Of a stretch of 64,000 nt of DNA, positions 16,428 through 25,358 are shown piece after piece. The notes beneath the pieces were generated by a model. It had not been told where the DNA came from and did no database searches. It saw only the letters and a list, made by a program, of their open reading frames with translations. Numbering within the stretch: position 1 is the first letter of the stretch; each line of letters begins with the position of its first letter. The translations under genes and the position numbers were made by a program. The DNA comes from Anaerolineae bacterium (GTDB taxonomy: Bacteria; Chloroflexota; Anaerolineae; JAAYZQ01). Location of the stretch: positions 1 to 64,000 of the forward strand of contig JAFGIA010000202.1 in assembly GCA_016929795.1 (NCBI GenBank). The letters are read 5' to 3'.

Positions 16428-17075
16428 TCAACCCCCCGGGGTACCCACCGCTGGCGCCCACAGGCCGCCCGTTTCCTCTAGCCAGGTAGCAATCTGGTCG
16501 GCGGCATGGCCCACGTCGTTGTCTGACACGTCTACCTCGAACACCGGCAGGGTAGATTCGGCCACCAATCGCCGCATCAGCGCCTGCTCGTCTACGAACT
16601 TGGACAGGTCGTCGTACTGCGCTGGATTGCCCGACACCTTGAGCCGCTCGGCGCGCGCCGCCGCGAATGACTCGGGCGTGCGCGTGCAGAACACGAGTCG
16701 AAACCCAAGCGGATCGAGTCGATCCTCTAGCCAGCCGAAATCGTAATCCTTGCCCCGTGCCTGGATCTGGTGCATCCGCGTCGAGATGTGAAAACGGTCC
16801 ACAATCCACGAGTAATAAGGCAGCAGCTCGAACAGGCGCGCCCAGGTGGCATACGTCTCCATGGCGTGCCCTTCCTCTTCGGGGTCAAAGTTGATCAGCC
16901 CGCGCCCCCACGGGTAGTTGGTGAACCCGCACCACTCGGCCGAAATCACGGGCGAGTGATAGCGATATTTGCGTGGGCCGACCACGCGTGGGTGCTCGTT
17001 CAACGCGAACGCAATCTCGGTTTTGAAGGTGAGGCGTGTTCCTTCCAGGATGACCTTCGGGCACAGCTTGGGCAT
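16428..17075 (-). CDS. Thymidylate/deoxynucleoside kinase-like P-loop protein with a degenerate Walker A
   Basis: A 215-residue protein. Residues 8-22 (VILEGTRLTFKTEIA) align in position with the P-loop of thymidylate-kinase-like proteins but lack the second Gly of GxxxxGK[ST]: it reads G-T-R-L-T-F-K-T. Further on, YSWIVDRFHISTRMHQ resembles the DR(F/Y/H)xxS motif of deoxynucleoside kinases, and FRLVFCTRTPESFAAARAERL fits the strand followed by a basic LID region. The Lys and Thr needed for phosphate binding are kept, so activity is possible. It is transcribed with the sirtuin gene, five bases upstream. The function is uncertain. Confidence 0.5.
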   Translation of the reverse strand: MPKLCPKVILEGTRLTFKTEIAFALNEHPRVVGPRKYRYHSPVISAEWCGFTNYPWGRGLINFDPEEEGHAMETYATWARLFELLPYYSWIVDRFHISTRMHQIQARGKDYDFGWLEDRLDPLGFRLVFCTRTPESFAAARAERLKVSGNPAQYDDLSKFVDEQALMRRLVAESTLPVFEVDVSDNDVGHAADQIATWLEETGGLWAPAVGTPGG

Positions 17076-17080
17076 CGATT

Positions 17081-17827
17081 CTACTCCATGGCTGCGACGA
17101 TCCGTGGCAATATCTCGGCTACGTCACCGTGGATCACCACGTCGGCGCGGCTGTCGAAATCGGTGGGCTGCAAGTTGACGAGAATGGTGCCTGCGCCACA
17201 CTCAGCCGCGAGCATAGGGATATCGGCCGCCGGTGTCACTTCGAGCGACGAGCCGGCGACCAGCATCAGATCGCAGCGGCGTGCTTCGGCCAGCGCCTCG
17301 TTGAGGACACGGATCGGCAGTTGTTCCCCAAAGAGGATGACGTTCGGCTTGTAGACGCCGCCGCAGTGGCAGTAGGGTACCTTGCCCTCCCGGACCTTTT
17401 GCTGAAAAGTCGGATCGACCGGCACCACCTCGTAGCAGCGAATGCACGTCGCCTCGCGCATGTGCCCGTGCAGCTCGAGCACGCGGCGGTTGCCCGCCCG
17501 CTGGTGCAGGTTATCGATGTTTTGAGTAATGATCGCCTTGAGAAACCCGCGCGCCTCCAGCGTGGCCAGCGCTTCGTGGGCCGGGTTGGGCAGCGCGGTG
17601 AGCATGGTCTCGGCCAGCGGCCGGATCCACCTGTAAAAATGCTGGGGATCGAGCCGGAATGCCCAGATCGACGCCACCATCATCGGATTGGCCTTTTCCC
17701 ACAACCCGGAGCCGGGGCTGCGAAAATCAGGGATGCCCGAGGCGGTGCTGTGTCCAGCCCCTGTGAAGGCCACCATGTGCCTTGCCGCCTGGATCAGCTC
17801 TGCCGCGCGCCGGATCTCTTTTTCCAT
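17081..17827 (-). CDS. cobB: NAD-dependent protein deacylase (sirtuin)
   Basis: A 248-residue protein from ATG 17827; an ATG 45 bases further upstream lacks a ribosome site and lies about 10 bases from the predicted transcription start. Motifs: FTGAGHSTASGIPDFRSP (NAD-binding), ITQNIDNLHQRAG, the catalytic His in LELHGHM, a four-Cys zinc site (CIRCYE and CHCGG), then NVILFGEQLP and GSSLEVTPAADIP. Sirtuins remove acyl groups from lysine with consumption of NAD. It heads a two-gene minus-strand operon with the kinase-like protein. Confidence 0.92.
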   Translation of the reverse strand: MEKEIRRAAELIQAARHMVAFTGAGHSTASGIPDFRSPGSGLWEKANPMMVASIWAFRLDPQHFYRWIRPLAETMLTALPNPAHEALATLEARGFLKAIITQNIDNLHQRAGNRRVLELHGHMREATCIRCYEVVPVDPTFQQKVREGKVPYCHCGGVYKPNVILFGEQLPIRVLNEALAEARRCDLMLVAGSSLEVTPAADIPMLAAECGAGTILVNLQPTDFDSRADVVIHGDVAEILPRIVAAME

Positions 17828-17887
17828 GTTCCCTCTATCTCGCCCCTCCTTGCCGATGCCCGTTTCCGCCATAACCCCACCACGCCT

Positions 17888-17916
17888 ACTCTACCACAAA
17901 CTTGGCCCTTTGGCAA
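17888..17916 (-). promoter_or_regulatory. Promoter for the sirtuin operon
   Basis: Minus strand: TTGCCA (17911-17916), 17 bases, TAGAGT (17888-17893). The divergent acyltransferase promoter begins 52 bases away. Confidence 0.6.
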
Positions 17917-17967
17917 GCCGGTCCTGCCTTCGCCTCAATGGCGCCTCAATCACCCCCTTGTTAGCGT

Positions 17968-17996
17968 TTGACACTGGGCACCTTTTGGGGTAAGAT
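17968..17996 (+). promoter_or_regulatory. Promoter for the acyltransferase operon
   Basis: TTGACA (17968-17973), 17 bases, TAAGAT (17991-17996). Transcription from here supports the GTG start at 18028. Confidence 0.75.
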
Positions 17997-18027
17997 GCAC
18001 CCGGCTTTTTTGAGGAGACACGCTTCG

Positions 18028-18960
18028 GTGCGCGACCTGATCATATACAGCGCTTATCGACTGCTTGCTGCACTCGTCGGCCCACTGCCGCCCCGCATCG
18101 GCTATTGGATGGCGCGGCGTGCTGGCCCCTTGATCTATCGCTTTTCTCCTCACCTGCGTCGTGTGCTGACATCCAACATGTCTCACGTGCTCGGCCTTGA
18201 CGGCGGGGATACCCGCGTGCGGGCGGCGGTCGACCGGGCGTGTGTGAACATCGCCCGGGGGCACTATGAGCTGTTTCGGGTGAGCCGGCTGACGCTGGCT
18301 CAGATTCGCAACATGACACAGATTGAAGGGCTCGACCGGGTCTATACGGCGCTGGAGCAGGGCAAGGGGGCCGTGATCGTGACCGCCCACTTTGGCAACG
18401 TGGACATGATGGGCCAGGTGCCGCTGGCCTACGGCATCCCCATCAGTGGTGCGGTCGAACACATCCGGCCCGAGCGCCTCTTCCGCTACCTGCTCGACAT
18501 TCGGCAGAAGCATGGCTTGCGCCTCTATCCGTCCGATGGCCCGATGGTCGGCCTGTTCAAGGCCTTGCGCCGGGGAGAGCTGGTTGCCCTGCCGTGTGAC
18601 CGGGCCATTGGCGATTACGTCCGGCCCGTCGAGTTCTTTGGTGAGCCCGCGTGGCTGCCCGACGGCCCGGTGCGCGTGGCGCTGCGCACCGGGGCTCCCC
18701 TCATCCCTGTCTTTATCGTGCGCCAGCCCGACAATACATTCCGGGCCATCGTCGAGCCACCACTCGATCTTGTGCACACAGGCGACGTGGATCGCGACGT
18801 GGCTGCGGGCATGGAGAGAGTGGTAGAGATTGTGGAGCGCTATCTGTCCACATATCCTGAACAATGGCTGGTCGCAGTGCCCGTGTGGCCGCTGGACGGC
18901 GACGATCTGGAGCGCGCCCGATCGGACGGCGAGAGGATCAAAGAACATGTCATCGATTGA
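18028..18960 (+). CDS. LPLAT acyltransferase (LpxL/HtrB or PatA-like)
   Basis: A 310-residue protein from GTG 18028, with GAGGAG about 10 bases upstream; an ATG at 17995 falls inside the promoter -10. An N-terminal hydrophobic stretch is followed by the HX4D acyltransferase site TAHFGNVDMMGQ and the family's GAVEHIRPERLFRYL, ALRRGELVALPCDRA and LRTGAPLIPVFI. The family moves fatty acyl groups onto glycolipids: lipid A precursors in diderms, phosphatidylinositol mannosides (PatA) in actinobacteria. It overlaps by 14 bases a CDP-alcohol phosphotransferase gene, an arrangement like the actinobacterial pgsA-patA pair, so a role in a phospho-glycolipid is inferred. Confidence 0.82.
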   Translation: MRDLIIYSAYRLLAALVGPLPPRIGYWMARRAGPLIYRFSPHLRRVLTSNMSHVLGLDGGDTRVRAAVDRACVNIARGHYELFRVSRLTLAQIRNMTQIEGLDRVYTALEQGKGAVIVTAHFGNVDMMGQVPLAYGIPISGAVEHIRPERLFRYLLDIRQKHGLRLYPSDGPMVGLFKALRRGELVALPCDRAIGDYVRPVEFFGEPAWLPDGPVRVALRTGAPLIPVFIVRQPDNTFRAIVEPPLDLVHTGDVDRDVAAGMERVVEIVERYLSTYPEQWLVAVPVWPLDGDDLERARSDGERIKEHVID

Positions 18961-19645
18961 ACAAAAAGCCCGCGACGTCAGTCGCCCTACCCTCGAGTCT
19001 GTGGGACGCACGCTCGCGCGTTGGAACGTGTCGCCCGATGCGGTCACCTACCTTGGGCTGCTGCTGACGATCGGCGTAGCCGTGCTTGCTGCCCTGGGCG
19101 AGATCCGCTGGGCAGGCGTGGCCTACATTGTCGCGGCCCTGTGCGACGCCCTCGACGGCACCCTGGCGCGCGTCAGCGGCAAGGGCAGCCGCTTTGGCGC
19201 CTTTCTCGACTCGACGATCGATCGCTTTGAAGAATCGATCGTGTTCCTCGGGTTGAGCATCCACTATGCCCGGGTGGTGCCCGGCGATGCCTGGGGCATG
19301 TGGGTGGTGCCGCTCATCCTGGTGGCGGTCGTCGGCTCCCTCATGGTCAGCTACACGCGCGCCCGCGCCGAGGGCGTGGGGGTAGAGTGCAAGGCCGGCT
19401 TTATGACCCGCCCGCCTCGCGTGGCAATCCTGATCGTTGCCATGGTGCTCGACCTGGCACCGATTGGCCTCGCCATCATTGCTGCTACCAGCCTGCTGAC
19501 TACGTTCCAGCGCATGTTCTATGTGTGGCGCATGATAGGCAGGGAAGCTGGGGGGGGGGCTACCGGTACACCATCCTCTCTGTCCGATCCGGGCGTCGAG
19601 CAGGAATCTCGAAATGACGATGCTGGCAAAGGAGATGAATTGTGA
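18947..19645 (+). CDS. CDP-alcohol phosphatidyltransferase
   Basis: A 232-residue integral membrane enzyme that joins a CDP-linked lipid to an alcohol, often inositol phosphate or glycerol phosphate. The catalytic CAPT motif is complete: DALDGTLARVSGKGSRFG followed by AFLDSTIDR (D-G-x2-A-R-x8-G-x3-D-x3-D). About six hydrophobic helices are visible. ATG 18947 lies inside the end of the acyltransferase gene, and its own stop overlaps the antiporter GTG by 4 bases, so all three are coupled. The acceptor alcohol cannot be read from sequence; pairing with an LPLAT suggests a phosphatidylinositol-phosphate-like product. Confidence 0.88.
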   Translation: MSSIEQKARDVSRPTLESVGRTLARWNVSPDAVTYLGLLLTIGVAVLAALGEIRWAGVAYIVAALCDALDGTLARVSGKGSRFGAFLDSTIDRFEESIVFLGLSIHYARVVPGDAWGMWVVPLILVAVVGSLMVSYTRARAEGVGVECKAGFMTRPPRVAILIVAMVLDLAPIGLAIIAATSLLTTFQRMFYVWRMIGREAGGGATGTPSSLSDPGVEQESRNDDAGKGDEL

Positions 19646-20736
19646 AAGCCCTCTACGCTCTACTGATCTTTATCGTCATAGCGATCGTGGCCGAACTGGT
19701 GGGGTGGAGCCCCCTCTTTGTCTTTGTTTCCTCCGGGCTGGCCATGATCCCGCTGGCAGGGCTAATGGGTGAGGCGACAGAGGCGCTGGCCGTGCACACC
19801 GGCCCGCGCCTGGGCGGATTGCTCAACGCCACGCTGGGCAACGCAGCCGAGCTGATCATCACCATCATGGCGCTGCGCGAGGGGTTGATGAACCCGGCGA
19901 TCAATGCGCACATGCTGGAGCTGGTGCGCGCCTCCCTCACGGGGTCCATCCTGGGCAACATCCTGCTGGTATTGGGTTTGGCCGTGCTGGTGGGTGGGCT
20001 GCGCAACGGCTTGCAGCGCTTTGACCCACGCTATGCCGGGATGAACGCCACGATGCTGATCCTCGCCGTCGCCGCGCTCGTCATCCCGTCTCTCTTTAGC
20101 CACAGCATCGAGCCCGTCGACCACGACGCGGTCGAGTACCTGAGCCTCGGCGTAGCTGGCTTGATGATCCTGCTCTACGCGCTGGCGATGTGGTACCAAC
20201 TGCGCGACGGCCGCGACAAGAGTGCTGCCGGCGAGGGGCCGGCCTCTGCCACCGAAGAAGCGCCTCACTGGTCGCTGGCCGTGTCAGCCGGCGTGCTGGG
20301 GATATCCACCCTGGGCATCGTGATCATGAGCGAGCTGCTCGTCGGCACCGTCGAGCACGTCGTCCTCGAGATCGGCATCAGCGAGTTCTTTCTCGGCATC
20401 ATCATTGTGCCCCTCATCGGCAACGTCGCCGAGCACCTGGTGGCAGTGCAGGTGGCCCTCAAAAACAAGATGGAGCTCAGCCTGGCCATCTCTGTCGGCT
20501 CCAGCTTGCAGATCGCCCTCTTTGTCGCGCCGCTCCTCGTCTTTATCAGCCTCTTTATGGGCAACCCCCTCACCCTGGTGTTCAACCAGTTTGAGCTGAT
20601 CGCCCTGATGGTCGCTGTCCTCATCGCCGCCATGGTGTCGCTCGACGGCGAGTCGAGCTGGCTGGAGGGCGCGATGCTCCTGACCCTCTACATCATTATC
20701 GCCCTCGCCTTCTTCTGGCTGCCGTTTCAGGGATAG
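19642..20736 (+). CDS. Calcium/proton antiporter (CAX family)
   Basis: A 364-residue membrane protein with about 11 hydrophobic helices. It carries the two inverted CAX repeats: GLLNATLGNAAELIITIMAL (c-1) and PLIGNVAEHLVAVQVAL (c-2), each with the GNxxE core that binds the cation, separated by a loop containing EGPASATEEAP. CAX proteins export Ca2+ in exchange for protons. The GTG start at 19642 has AAAGGAG seven bases upstream and overlaps the previous stop. Confidence 0.92.
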   Translation: MKALYALLIFIVIAIVAELVGWSPLFVFVSSGLAMIPLAGLMGEATEALAVHTGPRLGGLLNATLGNAAELIITIMALREGLMNPAINAHMLELVRASLTGSILGNILLVLGLAVLVGGLRNGLQRFDPRYAGMNATMLILAVAALVIPSLFSHSIEPVDHDAVEYLSLGVAGLMILLYALAMWYQLRDGRDKSAAGEGPASATEEAPHWSLAVSAGVLGISTLGIVIMSELLVGTVEHVVLEIGISEFFLGIIIVPLIGNVAEHLVAVQVALKNKMELSLAISVGSSLQIALFVAPLLVFISLFMGNPLTLVFNQFELIALMVAVLIAAMVSLDGESSWLEGAMLLTLYIIIALAFFWLPFQG

Positions 20737-20751
20737 TCCGATCCCAAATAC

Positions 20752-20795
20752 CGTGATGCGTGATGCGTGAAGAACAGCCTTCACGCATCACGCAC
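20752..20795. repeat. GTGATGCGTG-type hairpin repeat, copy 1
   Basis: GCGTGATGCGTGAAG and its complement CTTCACGCATCACGC make a perfect 15-bp or longer stem around a short AACAGC-like loop, between the antiporter stop and the asnS promoter. There is no T-run, so it is probably not a classical terminator. A related hairpin is at 56899-56958. Confidence 0.7.
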
Positions 20796-20816
20796 AATGT
20801 GCGCCCAGCCATTTTT

Positions 20817-20826
20817 ATGGTATAAT
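20817..20826 (+). promoter_or_regulatory. Extended -10 promoter for asnS
   Basis: TGG directly precedes TATAAT (20821-20826). No good -35 is seen at 17 bases. The start codon follows 28 bases after. Confidence 0.5.
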
Positions 20827-20854
20827 ACTCCCCATCCAGCAAGGAGTCGGAAAC

Positions 20855-22201
20855 ATGGCGGAACAAGTTTCGATCGAGCAGATCGGCCAACACGTGGGAC
20901 AAGAGGTAACCGTCAAGGGCTGGCTCTATGCCAAAACGGGCAAAGGCAAGCTCCAGTTCTTGCAGGTGCGCGACGGCACCGGCATTCTCCAGTGCATCGT
21001 GTTCAAAAAAGAGGTGACACCGGAGGTATTTGACGCCGCGAGTCGCCTGACGCAAGAGTCGTCGCTTATTGTCACCGGTGTGGTGCGCGCCGACGAGCGC
21101 GCGCCTGGCATTCCAGGCGGCTGCGAGCTGGGTGTGACGGACCTGGAGGTGGTCCAGTTCGTCACGGGCGAATATCCTATTACCCCCAAGGAGCACGGCG
21201 TCGACTTCCTGATGCAGAACCGCCACCTCTGGCTGCGCTCCTCGCGCCAGTGGGCCACGCTCCGCGTGCGTGCCACCATCATCAAGGCCATCCGCGACTG
21301 GCTCGACGACAATGGCTTTGTGCTGATGGATACCCCCATCCTGACACCTGCTGCCTGCGAGGGGACGACGACGCTCTTTGAAACCGATTATCACGGCACG
21401 CCTGCCTACCTCAGCCAGAGTGGGCAGCTCTACAACGAGGCCAACATCATGGCCTTTGGCAAGGTCTATTGCTTTGGCCCCACCTTCCGCGCCGAAAAGT
21501 CCAAGACGCGCCGCCACATCCAGGAGTTCTGGATGGTCGAGCCCGAGGCGGCCTACGTCGATCTGTGGCAGAACATAGAGATCCAGGAGCAATTTGTCAG
21601 CTACCTTGTGCAGACCACGCTCCGTGAACGCCAGCGTGAGCTGGAGTTGCTCGGGCGCGACCTGAGCCGCCTCGAAAAGATCGCACCGCCCTTCCCGCGC
21701 ATCTCGTACGACGAGGCGGTCGAGAGGATCAACCGCGGCGCGGCGGCGGGCGCGCGCATCCCGCCCAACGACGAGCCGGTGCCCGCCATCGAGTGGGGCG
21801 AGGACTTTGGCGCGCCGCACGAGACCTACGTCGCCGAGCAGTTCGAAAAGCCAGTGTTCGTGCACCACTACCCGGCCGCCGTCAAGGCCTTCTACATGGC
21901 CGTCGAGCCTGACCGGCCCGAGCTGTCGCGCTCTGCCGACCTGCTTGCGCCCGAAGGCTATGGCGAGATCATTGGCGGGGGCGAGCGCTCGCCCGACCTC
22001 GAGTACCTGGAAAAGCAGATCGAGCGCCACGGCCTGCCGCGCGAGGCGTACGAGTGGTACCTTGACCTGCGCCGCTATGGCTCCGTGCCCCACAGCGGCT
22101 TTGGCCTGGGCATCGAGCGCACCGTCATGTGGATCTGTGGGCTGGACCATATCCGCGAGACGATCCCCTACCCACGTCTGCTGGGCCGGATCTATCCGTA
22201 A
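20855..22201 (+). CDS. asnS: Asparaginyl-tRNA synthetase
   Basis: A 448-residue class IIb synthetase. The N-terminal OB-fold anticodon-binding domain (about residues 12-105) contains [20 protein letters not shown] and VRDGTG. The catalytic domain has motif 2 [19 protein letters not shown] (the R-x-E-x-S-x-TRRH-x2-EF-M form typical of AsnRS rather than AspRS) and motif 3 [16 protein letters not shown]. It charges tRNA-Asn directly. Length and motifs are normal. A terminator hairpin follows, so the gene is monocistronic. Confidence 0.95.
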   Translation: MAEQVSIEQIGQHVGQEVTVKGWLYAKTGKGKLQFLQVRDGTGILQCIVFKKEVTPEVFDAASRLTQESSLIVTGVVRADERAPGIPGGCELGVTDLEVVQFVTGEYPITPKEHGVDFLMQNRHLWLRSSRQWATLRVRATIIKAIRDWLDDNGFVLMDTPILTPAACEGTTTLFETDYHGTPAYLSQSGQLYNEANIMAFGKVYCFGPTFRAEKSKTRRHIQEFWMVEPEAAYVDLWQNIEIQEQFVSYLVQTTLRERQRELELLGRDLSRLEKIAPPFPRISYDEAVERINRGAAAGARIPPNDEPVPAIEWGEDFGAPHETYVAEQFEKPVFVHHYPAAVKAFYMAVEPDRPELSRSADLLAPEGYGEIIGGGERSPDLEYLEKQIERHGLPREAYEWYLDLRRYGSVPHSGFGLGIERTVMWICGLDHIRETIPYPRLLGRIYP

Positions 22202-22220
22202 CCGCCTATCCAGAAAAGCC

Positions 22221-22266
22221 AGGCTCCCACGCCCCGCCGGCGGCGGTGTGGGAGCCTTTGTTTTTC
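22221..22266 (+). terminator. Rho-independent terminator after asnS
   Basis: AGGCTCCCAC and GTGGGAGCCT form a 10-bp stem (with further GC pairing inside) followed by TTGTTTTTC. The rest of the gap (22267-22372) holds a GC-rich hairpin of the CCCGG/CCGGG type that may end the convergent minus-strand gene; no gene is seen. Confidence 0.85.
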
Positions 22267-22372
22267 GAACACACTGGGTAAATGGCCAAAGGGCCGAAGG
22301 GTTGCTTTTAAATCCACGCTCCCGGCCCCGTTCCGGGGCTCCGGGCAAAAAAGTGGAGGGCTTCCCCCAGGC

Positions 22373-24007
22373 CTAGGGTGCCGGCCCCCAGGAGATGACC
22401 CGCTCGCTGGCCCAATCGTACACGATCCGGACCCCGTCTGCCGCTCCGGCGAACAGCGGTCGCTGGTCGGTGCCGTCGGCGTTCATGACATAGATCCGCC
22501 AGCGGCCGTCGCGGTTCGAGAGGAAGGCGATCTGTTTGCCGTCGGGTGACCAGGCCGGGGCGACGTTGTGCGGGGGCTCGTCCATGCCTGGAGCCCTGGC
22601 ATCCCGGCTGCTCTGCGTGAGCTGCCGGCGCCCGCTGCCATCCGCATTCATCACGAAAATCTCCCACCGGTCGTGCGCGCGGCCCATGAAAGCGATCCGC
22701 TGCCCGTTGGGCGAGTAGGCTGGCGACCCGTCCCACGCGCTGCTGTTGGCAAAGCGGCCTGTCTCTTCCGTGTCGAGGTCGATCCACGACAGCCCGCGCT
22801 CGCCGGCGTACACGATCCGCCCACCGGCCGGGTCCCACGTGGGCGCGTGCACAGCCTGGTCGTCCACAGGCAGGCTCTCCAGATCGCGGCTGTCGAGGTC
22901 CGCCACCCAGATCTGACCGAGTGAGTAGGCGGGGATGGTAAAGCAATAGCCCAAGAAACACACCTCTTGCGGCCCGCTGCTGCCCTGGTTCAGGGTAAAG
23001 GCCAGCCTGCGACCGCCCGGCGCCCACGCTACCTCTTTGAACTGATTGCCGTCGACGACGCGCTCCTCGTCACTGCCGTCGGGCCGGATCAGGTACACCC
23101 CCCACGGTGAGCGCCAACGGGTAAAGGCGATTCGGTCGCCGGCTGGCGACCAGGCCGGATCGAGCCCGTCTGCGATGCGTTGCAGCCCCGAGCCATCGGC
23201 ATTCACCACGTAAATGTGGCCGCCGCTGCTCGCCTGGAAGGCGATCCGTCCCACGAGCGGGGACGTCGCTCTGCCGCCGCGGGCGCTGCTGCCCGCCGGC
23301 TGTGTGCGCGTCGGTGCCGGCGTCGCCGCCGGCTGCGCAGTGCCGCCCGCTCCTGCCGGTGGCGTACTGGATGACGCCTCGCCCGGTGACACCTCATCCC
23401 ACGACGCGTCGTCGACCTGCCACAGGCCGCGTTGATAGACCAGGTGGAACGTCACGCTCTGCGGCGCTTCCGCCACGTCCTCTTCCCGGAGCAGCGCTGC
23501 CTCTGCCCGGTAGCTCGACGGAGGCTCGGGTTCGAGCCTCAGGAGCGTCGCCTGCGTAATGGGCGCCTCGCCGCCCGCCAGGTCGATCAACAGCACGTCC
23601 AGGCCGGCGGCTCGTGCTTTCTCCGTCAGGTAGAGGCGCGCTACACTCTCCGCTTCTCCCCTCACCAGCCTTGCCAGCAGGTCCTCGACCGTGCTGCGGG
23701 CCAGTGCCTCGTCGGCCGTGGAATAGGCCGCCGCGTCAACCCCGTCCTGTGTCGGATCAGGCCCTATCACTTCCTGGGTTTGGGCGGCGGCTGTGGCTTC
23801 TGGCCCCGGCGCAGTCGCCGTGGCCATCGCCTCTGGGCGCGTGGCCGCCGTGCGCGGCGTGGCGGTTGCCACCAGCGGCACCGCCGTCGGCGTTGGCGCC
23901 AGCGGCTGTCCTGCACAACCAGGCAGCAAGAGGCTGGCGGCAAACAGCCAGAGAAGAGCGCCCACGTGCTGCAACTTTCCGGCACCCCACACCCTGCGGC
24001 TTGTCAC
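22373..24007 (-). CDS. TolB-like beta-propeller lipoprotein
   Basis: From GTG 24007 the protein is 544 residues with a standard lipoprotein signal ending at lipobox LLPGC (Cys31). Upstream in-frame ATGs at 24142 or 24094 would give an overlong n-region. A Thr/Pro-rich linker is followed by a domain of about 110 residues (around STADEALARSTVEDLLARL) resembling a helical NTF2-like or GerMN-style region that I cannot assign. Then come WD40-like TolB repeats from about residue 240 (HIYVVNADGSGLQRI, DPAWSPAGDRIAFT, SPDGKQIAFLSNRDG). It is probably anchored outside the membrane, with the propeller used for protein binding. It lies 115 bases after the macB permease gene on the same strand. Confidence 0.8.
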   Translation of the reverse strand: MTSRRVWGAGKLQHVGALLWLFAASLLLPGCAGQPLAPTPTAVPLVATATPRTAATRPEAMATATAPGPEATAAAQTQEVIGPDPTQDGVDAAAYSTADEALARSTVEDLLARLVRGEAESVARLYLTEKARAAGLDVLLIDLAGGEAPITQATLLRLEPEPPSSYRAEAALLREEDVAEAPQSVTFHLVYQRGLWQVDDASWDEVSPGEASSSTPPAGAGGTAQPAATPAPTRTQPAGSSARGGRATSPLVGRIAFQASSGGHIYVVNADGSGLQRIADGLDPAWSPAGDRIAFTRWRSPWGVYLIRPDGSDEERVVDGNQFKEVAWAPGGRRLAFTLNQGSSGPQEVCFLGYCFTIPAYSLGQIWVADLDSRDLESLPVDDQAVHAPTWDPAGGRIVYAGERGLSWIDLDTEETGRFANSSAWDGSPAYSPNGQRIAFMGRAHDRWEIFVMNADGSGRRQLTQSSRDARAPGMDEPPHNVAPAWSPDGKQIAFLSNRDGRWRIYVMNADGTDQRPLFAGAADGVRIVYDWASERVISWGPAP

Positions 24008-24122
24008 TTGCCCCTTGCCTCTTTGAAAATAGCACCGCTGGGACCGCCGAGCGCGCCCTGTACCCCAGGGACCTCGGCCCGCATTTTCATTCATCGTGGT
24101 GCCCTGCCGGGCATGGCTACTC

Positions 24123-25358
24123 CTATTCATAACGCAGCGCATCGATCGGATTCAGGCGCGCGGCGCGGAAGGCGGGATAGATGCCGAACAAAAGACCGAC
24201 GCCGGCGGCGACACCGGTGGACAGGAGCACGACGTCAGCCGTGACGATGGTGGTCAACTGCTCTGCCAGGGCTCCCACGATCTGCGCCCCGGTGGCACCA
24301 AGAGCCACGCCGATCAGCCCGCCGATGAGTGACAGCACGATCGCCTCGACGAGAAACTGGAGCAGGATGTCGCGCCGCTTGGCGCCCACCGCCTTGCGGA
24401 TGCCGATCTCGCGCGTCCGCTCGGTCACAGATACAAGCATGATATTCATGATGCCGATACCTCCCACCAGCAGCGATATGGCGGCGATGGCGCCGAGAAA
24501 GATCGTCAGCACGCCCGTGATGTCGCCAAAGATCGATACGATGTCTGTCTGCTTGATGATTGTAAAGTCGTCCTCGTCGCGGAAGGCGATATCGTGGCGC
24601 CGCCGCAGCACTTCGGCCACCTGGTCGCCAACCTGATCCATCAATGACTCGTCGACGGCCTGCACATAGATTGTCGACAGGAGCGGCTCGCCCTTGCGGC
24701 TGCGCGACCAGGGGTAGAGACGGCTCTGTGCCGTGGTGAGGGGCACATAGATGGTATTGTCCACGCTGCCAAAAGAGGAGCCCCCCTCTTCTGTCATCAC
24801 GCCGATCACACGGAAAGGCACGCGGTTGATCTTGATCGTCTGGCCGATCGGATAGGCGCCCTCTTCGAACAACTTTTCGTAGGCCTGGCTGCCCAACACC
24901 GCCACCCGCGATCGCGCATTCACGTCGGCTTCGCCGATAAAGGTACCGATCTCGACTTCTTTGTTGCGCACCAACGCAAAGGCCGGCGTGATCCCGGAAA
25001 TCTCGGTGCGTATATCGCGCTTGCCTGCCACCACGTCGGCCCGTGACGACAACTCGGGGGCCACGGCCAGCGCATCGGGCACGAGGAATGGGTCGGCTAG
25101 TGCTTGATAGTCGCCCATCGTCAACTCGGGTCGCGTGGTGCTCGACGTCCCTTCGAGCGAGCCGGGGGCGATAAAGAGCAGGTTGGAGCCAATGCTCTGG
25201 AATGATTCCTCGACGAGCTGCTCGACCCCCTTGCCCACAGACATGAGTGTGATCACGGCACCGACGCCGATGATGATGCCGAGCATGGTGAGGATCGCGC
25301 GCATCTTGTTCGATAGCAGCGCGCGCAGGGCGATGCGGGTGCTTTCGAAAAAGCTCAC
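24123..25358 (-). CDS. MacB-like ABC transporter permease
   Basis: A 411-residue FtsX/MacB-type permease. One membrane helix at about residues 18-42 is followed by a large extracellular MacB_PCD domain (about 45-260), and three helices lie in the C-terminal FtsX domain ([32 protein letters not shown] is the hallmark, starting about residue 304). It forms the membrane part of a MacAB-type exporter for peptides, macrolides or lipoproteins. The start overlaps the ATPase stop by 4 bases. Confidence 0.92.
   Translation of the reverse strand: MSFFESTRIALRALLSNKMRAILTMLGIIIGVGAVITLMSVGKGVEQLVEESFQSIGSNLLFIAPGSLEGTSSTTRPELTMGDYQALADPFLVPDALAVAPELSSRADVVAGKRDIRTEISGITPAFALVRNKEVEIGTFIGEADVNARSRVAVLGSQAYEKLFEEGAYPIGQTIKINRVPFRVIGVMTEEGGSSFGSVDNTIYVPLTTAQSRLYPWSRSRKGEPLLSTIYVQAVDESLMDQVGDQVAEVLRRRHDIAFRDEDDFTIIKQTDIVSIFGDITGVLTIFLGAIAAISLLVGGIGIMNIMLVSVTERTREIGIRKAVGAKRRDILLQFLVEAIVLSLIGGLIGVALGATGAQIVGALAEQLTTIVTADVVLLSTGVAAGVGLLFGIYPAFRAARLNPIDALRYE

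Noticed and set aside
17950..19047. Minus-strand open frame opposite the acyltransferase (365 codons)
   Set aside because: It is a shadow of the acyltransferase frame, which has the HX4D motif, a promoter and a ribosome site.
20696..22348. Long minus-strand open frame opposite asnS (550 codons)
   Set aside because: It mirrors the asnS codons, a common effect of high GC at third positions; the protein has no recognisable motif.
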